IMG/VR virus record: IMGVR_UViG_3300027777_000028 | Location: 1 to 64,000 of that record | Length of the DNA stretch: 64,000 bases | DNA from: a virus | Strand: one strand, 5' to 3' | Shown here: piece after piece, positions 24,084-35,500 of the stretch | How positions within the stretch are numbered: position 1 is the stretch's first letter | Layout: every line of letters begins with the position of its first letter | Notes under the pieces: generated by a model | Told to the model about the DNA's origin: nothing | Databases searched by the model: none | The model's input: the letters and a program-made list of their open reading frames with translations, nothing else | Position numbers and translations under genes: made by a program

Positions 24084-27000
24084 ATGGCCGAAAGTTTTTT
24101 ATCGTTTGGTAATTCAGAATCATTTAGGAAACAGTTATTAGTTAGAAACCTAGTACCATATGGTGTGCCCGGAGCTTACACATCACCGTCAAACCCAATT
24201 AATTACGAAACCAATTTAACCGTAACTAACGTAATTGATTCACCAAATAACTATGTGTCAACGAATTTATTTGCAAAAGATTTATATCCTTTAAATGAAT
24301 ATGGACCTGAAGGAGGATTTGGTAATCCTATTGGGATTAATAGTATAGCATCAACTAACAATCCCGAAGGAACAAATCAAGGTCCTTATCAACCAAATGA
24401 CACTGTACTAGATGTTGTTAATGAGTTTTATATTGAAACTGCTTACGTCACTAACAAGTGGGGTCCTAGTGGTGGTTATAAAGATTTAGTAATTATCACT
24501 GATCTACAAAATAATGGAAACATATATCAACCGTATTGGGATCCAGGATATTATAGTTATTCATCATATCCCACTTTTAATATAGTATTCCAAAATGATC
24601 CTGTAGGATCAAATGGTCCTTTATCTTCAGATAGTTTTATTGCACAAATAGGTGCTTCACAATTAAAATTTGCTTTTGATGAAAGAGTTGCTCAAGAACT
24701 ACAACAAGCGACCGTAGGTGTTATTAACTTGGATACAATAAGCGATCCTTTTTCAGCAAGTTTATTAGCGACAGGACAACAACCATTTTTCATAAGAGAT
24801 TGGAAAATCACTGTTCCCGAAAATCCTGTTTTAGCTGCCGTTTCATTGGCAAATAGATTAACAGGAACTTATTTTCCTGTTTCATTTATTCCTGGTGATT
24901 ATTTTAGTAATGACAACCCAATCAACAAACCACAAACAGAAGCGGCTCTTGGTGTTGCAAATAGTTTGACAGGTGGATTGTTAGCACCAATAATGAACAA
25001 ATACAGAAATCCATCTGAAGTATTTGTTGCAAACACAGGAAACGGACAAAGATCCGCATTATTTTCGGCTTTAGATTATAACTTATATAGACCAGCATAT
25101 AACAGAGGAGTAATTGGAGGGCTTATCGCCAATGCATCTGCTGCTGTTAATAGATTATTCGATCAAGATAAAGCTCAGTCGTCGGGATATTATGTTGGAA
25201 GTGAAAACGCCGAACCATCACAAATAGATGGACCACCAAACCAACTTCCCGTTAATCAATTTGGAGTTCAACAACAGAGTATTGTTTATGGACCTCAAGA
25301 ATTGGGTATATTATATGAAGGAAATGAAGAAAAAATAAAATTTGGATTTAAAGGAAAATCATATACTGATGGTGGTGGAACTTCAGGACAATTAGTATGG
25401 ACTTCACCAAAATACAAACCAAATGCCGGATTTAGAGCGACAGAAGGAGGAGGTGCCGGAAGTTTAGACGATGAGTTTAATCAAATATCTGCAGATTATT
25501 TACAATATCAATCAACAGATATTGAGTTCAAACCTGGATCTATTTTATATGAAACACAACAATTAGTAAATTCTGCCGATCAGGTTCAGGGTCAAGCAAG
25601 ATTAAAACATGTCGGAACAGCAATTAATCAAGTTTCAAAAGTTTTTAACGATGGATATAAAGAATTAACAAAAGGTTCAAGAGTATTATCATATGTTAAT
25701 CAAGCGGATGGAACACAAGCAGGTTTAGAATACTGTAGAGTATTTCAAAAAGATACACCATATTATACTTATGCTGATTTACAAAAAACAGATGGTATTA
25801 CAACCGCAGGAAGAAGAGCGGATTATTCAATATTTGATAACACTTATAATTTGAATATTGCCCCTATCAAAAACCCTGGTTCAACTAATATCGTCGATGG
25901 AAAAGTTAAAAAATATATGTTTTCAATTGAAAACTTGGCATGGAGAACTTCTGACAGACCGGGATATACCTACGATGACCTTCCTGTTTGTGAAAAAGGA
26001 CCGAATGGTGGTAGAATTATGTGGTTTCCACCTTATAACTTAAAGTTTTCAGATGATGCAAAACCAGATTTTAATCAAACATCTTTTTTAGGAAGATCAG
26101 AACCAATTTACACATACAAAAATACAAGTAGATCAGGTCAATTAAGTTGGACAATACTTGTCGATAATCCATCTATGTTGAATACTATTGTAGAAAAACA
26201 AATGAAAGGTGTTGCAAGAGAAAGAATTCAAAGTGTAATTGATTCGTTTTTTGCTGGATGTACAAAATATGATATGTATGAATTGGGTATAAAATTTAAC
26301 ACAATACCAACCAAAGATTTATACACATATCAACAAATATTAAATAATCCTAGACTTACTTCAGAAGAACAAGTCCAAGTTTTACAAAGTTTACCTGTTA
26401 ATCAAAATAATACTAACTCGAATAGTTCATCAGGTGCTGACACAAACTCAAACACAACAGGGGAGGGAAATCAAACACAAGATAATACACCTCCAGATTA
26501 CAATTGGAGTTCATATGAAGGACTTGGGTTCTATTTCGAAAACGATGTCCCTGGTGGACCTAATGGAACTAAACCGGGTGAAAACAAAACGCTAGGAACA
26601 TCGGCAAGTAATTTTGATGTTTATTACAATCAATATATTGGATTAAAAGGTACATATAATGCCAAAGCACCTCAATATGTAAATTCAAACGGAGAAATAT
26701 TTAATAAGGCGGCAATTCCAAACTTTTTTAGTGAAGTTATTGAAGGAAACTTTAATACAGTTCAAAATGACCTAATGAAAAAAATTGATGATGTTTTGGT
26801 AAAACGAAATGGAAGTATTACTTTAGAAATGTTAGGATCGGCATCAGCACCACAAGAAAAAGCGTATAACGTTAAATTATCAGAAAGAAGAAATGATTCA
26901 GTTAAAAAATGGTTTTTGAATTACAAATTATCTGACAATCAAACAATACAACAATACGGGGACAAATTCAAAATAATTTTGAATTCACAAGGAGAGGAAA

Positions 27001-29177
27001 CCGTTATACCTCAAACAAGAGCAATTGCTTCAGGAACTCCAGAAACAAATGATATTAGTGTTACAAACTCTAAAGGGGGTGACATTTTATCGGCAAGTAT
27101 TAATTGTACTGTTAATAGTTTTGCGGTAACCGACAAAGGAGTAAAAATACCCGATCAAACAACACCAACTGAAGCACAATGGTATAGTGTTCCTGCGATG
27201 GCTTGTAGACGAGTTGTAATTCAAAAAATAACGGCAGTTATAAAACCAAATCCTGTAACACCAAAAGAACCTGTACCAAAAAAGGATGAAAAAGTTAATA
27301 ATCCACAAAATCCTTTAACCGCAACAACACAAAGTATTAAACCTGAACCTCAAATTACTGTAGAACAAAAAATTAAGGAAGGAATATCAAAAAAGATATT
27401 AAGAAATCTTTTTACCGAGTGTGATTATTTTGAAATAATTAAAGAAACAAATCCAATGGTGTATGAAACAATAAAAGATAGTATTAAATATTTTAGTCCT
27501 ACTTTTCACTCAATGACACCAGAAGGTTTGAATTCAAGATTAACATTTTTACAACAATGTACGAGACCTGGTCAAACCATACCAATCATAGGACCTGATG
27601 GAAGACCAAAATATAACGATGCGTTAAACACATCATTCGGTGCACCACCAATTTTAGTATTGAGAGTTGGTGATTTTTATCATACTAAAATTGTCCCAAC
27701 ATCATTAGGTATAGCATATGAGCCAATATTATTGGATATGAACCCTGAAGGTATCGGAGTTCAACCAATGTTAGCAAACATAAGCTTAAGTTTTAATATT
27801 ATTGGAGGAATGGGACTAAAAGAACCAGTTCAGGAGCTTCAAAATGCGTTGTCGTTTAATTATTATGCGAACACTGAAATTTTTGATGAAAGAGCTGTGT
27901 CGACTTATGATACAAGTAAATTGGATAAATACGTGGTTGATAAAATAACAGGAGGACTTCCACCGGTGACACAACAACAACAGGCGGTAATTAACAGCGT
28001 TCAACCAAAAAAAGGAGGTAGTACTGTAGGTACTATTGTCGACACGACTACTATGGATTATGCTGGATTATATGATTCTTTACAAACTAAACTACAAGAA
28101 TATTTCAAAGCGTATTATGATTCGATAAATAAAACCACTACGGATTATTCTTATGGGGCAACACTTATATCGTTAAAAAATAAAAATTATACTGAAGGTG
28201 AATTATCCCCATATACAAGCCAAAAAACAAAAACAATCCTCTATGGTAAATCAAATGAGTATCAAGGATTTATAGACAATCTTGTAAAAGAAGTTCAAAA
28301 AGATATTAATCAAGGAGATAATCCAATACTTAAAGTTGTGAGCGATAGATCAGGTGGTATTACAGGAAAACAAAAAAGAGAACTACAAGAAAAGTTAAAA
28401 TCACAAGTATCAAAAGGTCAAATTGATATTTCAAATACAATAACAAACAATAATACAAATATTGTTCAAGTAGAAACTGATCTTAATTATATTTTTAGAC
28501 AACTCGATGTTGTTGCCTCAAAACTGGACGGAAGTTTATTACAATCCAATGAACCAGTATTGTATGACTTAAGCGGCAACACATTTTTTGATCCTACGGA
28601 AAATAGTGGATCTATTTTTGATGTTTTTACAAATAAAGTTCCCAAAACAATTGAAGATTTCAATAAATTAATTCTAAGTTTCGATTTTAATCCAGACTTC
28701 TTTAAAAAATCTAATTCAACGTTAGACAACGGAAACGGGTGTAGTTTTGTTGAAGGAAATAGTCAAGGATATTTAGTAAACTGCCCTACTAATAGATATT
28801 ATAGTTTGATGTGTCCATACTTTACAAACTCTGAAAAATTTCAAAATATGGTCAATGAATTAATTAGTGGTCCTGAAGTTAAAGGAGATACTAAAGGACT
28901 GACCGATCAGATAAAAGATGCATGTAATGACTTGAAAAAGGAATATGAAAGTTTTCAAAAATTTTGGACAGATCAATTAAAAAAGATTATTGACGATCAG
29001 GTATATAAAACAGTAACAACTTGGAAAATACCTGATAACACAATTAAAACGTGTTCATATGTAACACCTGCTGAAGGGGATATAAAACAAAAAACTAAAA
29101 GGATAAAGGACCTTTACTCAAACATTAATTTAAATGATGATAAAAAATCATTCAACGGAAAAGTAACATTTAACTAA
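24084..29177 (+). CDS. Large baseplate protein with OmpA-like domain
   Basis: This 1697-residue protein is far larger than any T4 hub or tube-cap protein. Around 1190-1243, VLRVGDFYHTKIVPTSLGIA then GIGVQPMLANISLSFNIIGG resembles the tube-initiator/cap proteins of contractile tails (T4 gp48/gp54 type). Residues about 815-1075 look like an OmpA/MotB peptidoglycan-binding domain: FYFENDVPGG, helix, ITLEMLGSASA, YNVKLSERRNDSVKKWFL and ACRRVVI. The Asp usually found in 'GHTD' is replaced (GSAS), so ligand binding may be altered. A Thr/Ser/Asn linker precedes it (about 770-800). The C-terminus is helical. It stops 2 bases before the LysM gene, so the two are coupled. Confidence 0.65.
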   Translation: MAESFLSFGNSESFRKQLLVRNLVPYGVPGAYTSPSNPINYETNLTVTNVIDSPNNYVSTNLFAKDLYPLNEYGPEGGFGNPIGINSIASTNNPEGTNQGPYQPNDTVLDVVNEFYIETAYVTNKWGPSGGYKDLVIITDLQNNGNIYQPYWDPGYYSYSSYPTFNIVFQNDPVGSNGPLSSDSFIAQIGASQLKFAFDERVAQELQQATVGVINLDTISDPFSASLLATGQQPFFIRDWKITVPENPVLAAVSLANRLTGTYFPVSFIPGDYFSNDNPINKPQTEAALGVANSLTGGLLAPIMNKYRNPSEVFVANTGNGQRSALFSALDYNLYRPAYNRGVIGGLIANASAAVNRLFDQDKAQSSGYYVGSENAEPSQIDGPPNQLPVNQFGVQQQSIVYGPQELGILYEGNEEKIKFGFKGKSYTDGGGTSGQLVWTSPKYKPNAGFRATEGGGAGSLDDEFNQISADYLQYQSTDIEFKPGSILYETQQLVNSADQVQGQARLKHVGTAINQVSKVFNDGYKELTKGSRVLSYVNQADGTQAGLEYCRVFQKDTPYYTYADLQKTDGITTAGRRADYSIFDNTYNLNIAPIKNPGSTNIVDGKVKKYMFSIENLAWRTSDRPGYTYDDLPVCEKGPNGGRIMWFPPYNLKFSDDAKPDFNQTSFLGRSEPIYTYKNTSRSGQLSWTILVDNPSMLNTIVEKQMKGVARERIQSVIDSFFAGCTKYDMYELGIKFNTIPTKDLYTYQQILNNPRLTSEEQVQVLQSLPVNQNNTNSNSSSGADTNSNTTGEGNQTQDNTPPDYNWSSYEGLGFYFENDVPGGPNGTKPGENKTLGTSASNFDVYYNQYIGLKGTYNAKAPQYVNSNGEIFNKAAIPNFFSEVIEGNFNTVQNDLMKKIDDVLVKRNGSITLEMLGSASAPQEKAYNVKLSERRNDSVKKWFLNYKLSDNQTIQQYGDKFKIILNSQGEETVIPQTRAIASGTPETNDISVTNSKGGDILSASINCTVNSFAVTDKGVKIPDQTTPTEAQWYSVPAMACRRVVIQKITAVIKPNPVTPKEPVPKKDEKVNNPQNPLTATTQSIKPEPQITVEQKIKEGISKKILRNLFTECDYFEIIKETNPMVYETIKDSIKYFSPTFHSMTPEGLNSRLTFLQQCTRPGQTIPIIGPDGRPKYNDALNTSFGAPPILVLRVGDFYHTKIVPTSLGIAYEPILLDMNPEGIGVQPMLANISLSFNIIGGMGLKEPVQELQNALSFNYYANTEIFDERAVSTYDTSKLDKYVVDKITGGLPPVTQQQQAVINSVQPKKGGSTVGTIVDTTTMDYAGLYDSLQTKLQEYFKAYYDSINKTTTDYSYGATLISLKNKNYTEGELSPYTSQKTKTILYGKSNEYQGFIDNLVKEVQKDINQGDNPILKVVSDRSGGITGKQKRELQEKLKSQVSKGQIDISNTITNNNTNIVQVETDLNYIFRQLDVVASKLDGSLLQSNEPVLYDLSGNTFFDPTENSGSIFDVFTNKVPKTIEDFNKLILSFDFNPDFFKKSNSTLDNGNGCSFVEGNSQGYLVNCPTNRYYSLMCPYFTNSEKFQNMVNELISGPEVKGDTKGLTDQIKDACNDLKKEYESFQKFWTDQLKKIIDDQVYKTVTTWKIPDNTIKTCSYVTPAEGDIKQKTKRIKDLYSNINLNDDKKSFNGKVTFN

Positions 29178-29179
29178 AC

Positions 29180-29503
29180 ATGGGATTACAATATTGGAAT
29201 AGATATACAGATTTTTTAATAAATGGACAACAAACTGTTGTTCCGTATGTTCAGTTGCCTTCAAAGACTTCAGACAAAAATTATATATATATTATTGGTC
29301 AGTCTAGGTTGGACAAAATTTCACAACAATTTTATGGATCTCCGTATTTTGGATGGTTGATCCAAGCGGCAAATCCGCAATATTCAGGAAACGAATATGC
29401 AATACCTGATGGTGCGGTATTGACAATTCCATTTCCTTTAGTAGCTTCATTACAAGATTATAAAAACTCTTACGAAAACTATTTCTTCTATTATGGTAGA
29501 TAA
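29180..29503 (+). CDS. gp53: Baseplate wedge protein with LysM domain, gp53-like
   Basis: The 107-residue protein has a LysM-type core: YIIGQSRLDKISQQFYGSPYFGWLIQAANPQ, then a proline-containing turn and the strand AVLTIPFP. T4 gp53 (196 residues) also contains a LysM-like fold and joins wedge subunits; the present protein is a shorter version. Its 3' end overlaps the next start by 11 bases (ATGGTAGATAA contains both), indicating translational coupling in the baseplate gene run. Confidence 0.75.
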   Translation: MGLQYWNRYTDFLINGQQTVVPYVQLPSKTSDKNYIYIIGQSRLDKISQQFYGSPYFGWLIQAANPQYSGNEYAIPDGAVLTIPFPLVASLQDYKNSYENYFFYYGR

Positions 29504-32500
29504 TCAAGAAAATATATTAGTAGAACTTGACTATGATAACATAAGCCTTATTGATCCTAACAAAGTTATTGACGAACAAGGTAATGTTAAAGATAGGTTA
29601 GTTAAACAAGAAGATTTGGTGTATTACGCAAATTTGGAGTGTAATGTTTTGCCAAGGACAAAACTAGCGGTTGGTTCTGCGATGAACGATTCACAAAGAA
29701 CTATATCTGTTGCTAAAATTAATTTTTTGAATCCTGGAAATAAAACATTCATGGACACCGCTTGGTCAGATGAACTAACAGGTAAAGGAACTTTACAAGG
29801 TAAGGGGGTTAATCAACCAAGACAAACGGCAGTAAAAAATCCCAATCAAACTAACGATTATTATATAACTCAAAACTTATGGTCAAACGGAACACCTGGA
29901 GCAGTTGATAATGGATTTTTGGGTATGAAATCAATAAAAATGTCAATTGGAACTGACTTCTTACCCCAAATTGATGTTGAATTAGAAGACATTAAAGGAA
30001 GAGCTCTTTTTGAAAGTGGAAATAATTCCCCATATGCGGCATTTTTCCAACTACCATACCCCCAATTTACTTTAACTCTAAAAGGGTATTACGGAAAGGC
30101 AATAAAATTTCCAATAATGCTTCAATCGTTCACATCAACGTTTGATCCTGGAACACACAATTTTCAAATAAGATTAAAATTTTACGGGTATAAATATACC
30201 CTTCTATCATACGTTAATTTTGGAGCTCTTATGGCAGTTCCACAAATGTATAGAAACAATGTAACACAAACACCAGTATCTAAAACACAAGGAAATCAAC
30301 AATCAAGTTCTGATACGTTAGCAACAACTTTAAGTGTTAGTCGAGGGTATCAGAAAATGAGAGAAGTTTATTCTGATTATAAATCAAAAGGATTAATACC
30401 TGATGATTTTCCTGAAATCACATTAAATCAATTAAAATATCGCTTACAGAAATTTATTGATGACGTTCTGAGTCAATTTGAGAAAGAAAATATGGGAGTT
30501 TTATCCGATATGACTTTGTACACAAATAATTTATTAGCATACCAACAAAAAATATTTTTATACGCAAATGCTTCTTGGTATGGAACTTTTATGGATAGAG
30601 ATAATCCCATTGTCTTAAAAGAAAATTCACAAAATGTTTACATCTTTAAAAAAGAATTAGATGCGAATAAAAGATCTGAAGGTGTAACAAAATTAAAAGG
30701 AGACATTGAACAATACAATGACGTATTAAATCAAAATGGAGTTTTCGGTATAAACGGAAAATATACAGTTGGTGGAATTACAACAAAATCAAACATTGAC
30801 GTTCCAATTAGTTTGAAAACACTACAAAAAAAAATCACAATATCCGACATTGATTTTGTAAAAACATATACCGCACAAAAAAACGCACCAAAAGGAAATT
30901 ACAAAGAATCAGATGATGTAATTGTACAATTTAAACAAACGTTACAATCACAATTACTTGTTAATGATAACACCACTTACTTTTTTGAAGGACCGAACTC
31001 ATTTATGAGTATAACCGATAACATTGCAAAAACCGCATCTGAAACAAGAAAAAAAGTTGAAACAGAAATAACAGCAAGTTTATCGTCAAAATTCAATTCA
31101 CAAGGAAATGGTGGTTTGGGATTTATTCCATCTATAAGAAATGTTTTGGCAGTTTTTTATTGTCAAGGCGAAACGTTTTTGAGACTATTAGACGAGGTTC
31201 ACAAAAAGGCTTGGGATCAAAGAGAAAATCAATATAGAAGAGCGGCAATTTTTGGTAACTCATCAACAGCACCAAGTGTTGATTTAAAGACATCAACACA
31301 AAACAATGAACCAATTTATCCTTGGCCACAAGTGTTAAAGGAATCTGTTGGTGAAGATAATAAAGAAAAATTTGAAATCATCTATCCTGGAGACCAAACG
31401 GTTGCCAACACATATAGAGCATATAGTCCTGAAGTTTGGCCAGAAGTTGAGTTTGTAGAACAATTTATAAAAGGGTATACAGAAAGGCAGTTAAACAACA
31501 ACGACTCAAAAGTGTTTGAAACTAACTTTAAACCATTAAGAATTTCTTTAAATGCGATTGATTTCCCAACAACAAATCAAATATTCCAAAACAAAGAAGA
31601 GTCAAAATATTTTTATGAAATATATGAAAGGTTATTACTAAACTCCTTTTATAGTAATTTTAATAGAAAAAGCGGATATCCTTTGGCAATGTATGAAGTT
31701 GAATCGGAAGACGAAGCTATAAACATTCTTCAAAGTTTGGGAAGCGACAATCCATTTTTAAGTAAAATATTAAAAGAATACCTTTTGGATTCAAATAATT
31801 ATGTTTCATTTTTGAAACATATATCAAACGAAGGACAAGGTGAAAGTTGGCAAACATATATAAGAGGTGAATTTGTTACACCATATATCAAAAACGAGGT
31901 TATCAATCCAAACCGAATAATTAATAATGAAATATTTAACTCATTAAAATCACAACCCGATGTTTCTTTATCAAGCCCAAAAAATTTAGCAAATATTGAT
32001 AAATATTTAACGGGTAGTTCGGCATCAAATGAGTTTGACTTTATTGACACTTACCCATTGGTTGATTTAAATTGGGATAAAAATAATTTGGCAGATGGTA
32101 AAAGTTTAAATAATGCTAAAGAAGCTTTTGACACAAAACAAGTTATACAATATAACAACATACATAAAACAATAACAAATTTTGGATTATCAACTACAGT
32201 AAATGACATTAGACCATTTACGTATTTTAATTTTCAAAACTTAAATGTAACACCTGACACAACAAATTTAAAAACTTTTTATAACACAAGAACTTATTTT
32301 AACCAACTTATAACGGAGGGTAACCTATATTATAGTAATTATTCTAACTATCTCGATGCTAGTCAGACAACATCTATGTTAAACACACCATATTTTATTA
32401 ACGCAATTCAAAAAGGGGTTTTTAACTTTAGATATAAACAAACTGATTTAGCACCATATAAGTTAGGTGCTTATTTGTTTTTGAATAGTTTACCTTTGGC

Positions 32501-35500
32501 AACGTTGAGAGAAAAATACAAAACCAGTTCAGGTCAAGCAACCACAGATTTGGATTATATTTTATCTACAATGAAAAAATTTGGTGCGGTTCATAAATTA
32601 CCATATTCTTGGATTTTAAAATATGGATCAATATGGCATCGTTACAAAATTTACAAAGAAACTGGTGTGGATATTTTAGATGAAGTTTGGCAAGATTTTA
32701 ATTATAAAAAAAATTGGGATCCAGCAAATTCAGCAACAACATATACCTATAATCTTACAATAGATGGAACACCAAGAAATTTAGTTTTAGATAACACGAC
32801 AGGAACACCTCCATTTACAGATATAAACACAGGATTTTATCCACAATTAATCGATGATTTTAATGTTTTTTTACAAGGATTAAAATTATTTAGTGGTCAA
32901 ACACAAGTGAGCGGATCTTGTGTTAGTCAAAATATTACAGGAACTTGTGAAACTTTTCAAGTTACAGGAACATGTTCTACAAATGGTACAGGAATTACAA
33001 TTAATTCTATATCTAAAAATTATATCAAAGTTCCACACACAATATATTTACCCTCATTGAACGCTAACATACAACTTGTTTCACAAGTAAGTGGAACAAC
33101 AGGGGGAACAGGTTATTATACAACACCATTAAACTTTAACGCGGCATTTACCGGATTAGACTTCGTCTTGGGGACATTTGCTGATATAACAAACACATCA
33201 CCTTACCCATTACAAATCGGACAAATTTTAAGTGGTAGTTCATCTATATCTGCAACCACCATACAAAGTGTTTTTAGTGCGTCAACAGGAACAACCTCAA
33301 TTTATGAAGTTAGTAAAATTTCCGCAGAGACATTCAATTATACGGTATTGAATCCACCACTACAAATTACATCAATAGATTTAAATGTTATTTCAGGTGG
33401 AACAATACTTAATGGGCCATATTTGAATGGTAATGTTATTATATCGTCACAAATCTCAGGAACAACGGGAGGTGTAGGACTTTATTCGACATCAACAATA
33501 CAACCACCCACAACATCATCATTTGTTGTTCAAGGGGCATTTATTCAAGGAATTGGATCACCACAAATACAAAATCTCATTAATAATGAAAAATTGGTTT
33601 TATTAAACACAACTAACTCAACCATTTTTGAATTACCAGGTTTTGATCCAAATAGTATCACTAGATCTATGAGAGTTAGTCCTTGGTCAGTAATTGTTAG
33701 TTCATCAACTCAACCTGATTTTTATTATGTTTTACCATCTTTTGGTTCTAATGTTAATCAGGCCAAAGAGGAAGCTTTTAAAAACGGAACTATGAAAGTT
33801 GAACTTTCTAATAATCCTGCGATGTTTAATGGTACGGTTAGGTTATTTTGGAATGTTCCTCAATATGGTTGGTTTGATAATTCAAAACTAAAAAAAAATA
33901 ATCCAGAAACATATCTTAAAAAGATATTAAACGAACAAAAAGATCAACAAAACTTTTTAATAACAGGTGATGACACTGAATACACAAGTATAGAAGAACT
34001 ATTTACAACTTTTGACATTTCTGTTTTAGATAATTTTGAATCAGAATTTTTAAATTTTAGTCGGTCATTATATGATTATGTGGATACATTACCAAACCCA
34101 ATTTCCCAACAAGAAAAAACAAAAACTTCTCAAGGTGAAATTACTTCAGATTCAAATACTGAAAAAGGATATAAAAACTTTCATTACTTGATGAGACAAT
34201 TACTTGTCATAAATAAACCATCAGGAGATTCACCCGAAACAAGACTTGAAAATATAATTTCAAACCAAAACGACACTTTCCAACAAATTTTAGGTGGATT
34301 TATAAATTATGACGTTTGTTTTAAGTTTGGAAATCCTTCAAATTTTGATAGAAGATTATTTTATACTTTTTCTACAAGATATATTGAAGACCCAATAATA
34401 TACGGTCCTTATGAACAAGGAAATTTACCACCTCAAGTAAGTTTATCACAATCTAAACAACAAAATCCTAAAACATGGGAGGCTTTAGAATATTATGTTG
34501 GCAATTCATCGATACCAAAATTGAAATATTCAAATAATGGATCATATATAACAGATTTTTTCATTGACCTGAATGTTTTATTTAATGAAAAAAATGTTCA
34601 AGACTTTGCTCCAATAATTAAAATATATGCAACTCAAAAACTGGCAAATAATAATTTGAATCTAAATAGTTTTTATAAACTTATGGATGCCTATATTGAT
34701 GACTCAAACAAATATGTAGGAAACGTTTTAAACACGATGTTACCTGCGGTTAGAAAACAATTACCAAACATTTTTATAAGTGAAGACGGATCTGCAAATA
34801 GAGCAGATTTAGAAGCTGGTTTTACAGAACAAACAAGAACAGAACTATGGGAAACATTTAAGGCGTTAAACGATACATGGATTGCAGGATTTGATTTTCA
34901 AAATAAAACTTTATTTGAAGATGTTATGTTGGTGGATAGAGCTAGTAGAAATGTGGGTGATAAAGTATTAGTTGATATTTACGGAATTATTAATTTATTG
35001 GAAGATGGATCAACAGAAAAAAATAAAGGAAGTAGTTCATATAAAAATACTTTATTAGATATGGTTACGACCATTTTAGTTGAAAACAATTTTCAGCACT
35101 TTATGTTACCGGCATATGTTAATTTCTATAATGTACAAGACGCACAAAAAAACCCAACACCAAGACCTGATGGGACAATGGAATTTGGTAATATGTTATT
35201 TGGTACTTTTTTAAATGTTGATTATAGACAAAGTTCTCCAAAATTTTTGTGTTACTATGTTAGTAAGCCAAGTGAACATTTAAATATGAATAACAATATT
35301 GATTATAGATTTAGAGACGATGCTTTTGATTTAAGAAGGGCAAGTGATAATCCTTTAATTGAAAATCAAGCAACCAAAATAGATTGGGACAAATCAAATA
35401 AAGTTGTTGGTTTTAATGTTGATCCAACAAAAGAAAATCAACAAATATTTAAATCTTTTAGCGTTTCACAAGATCCGGGAAAACCAACAAGTGAATCTTT

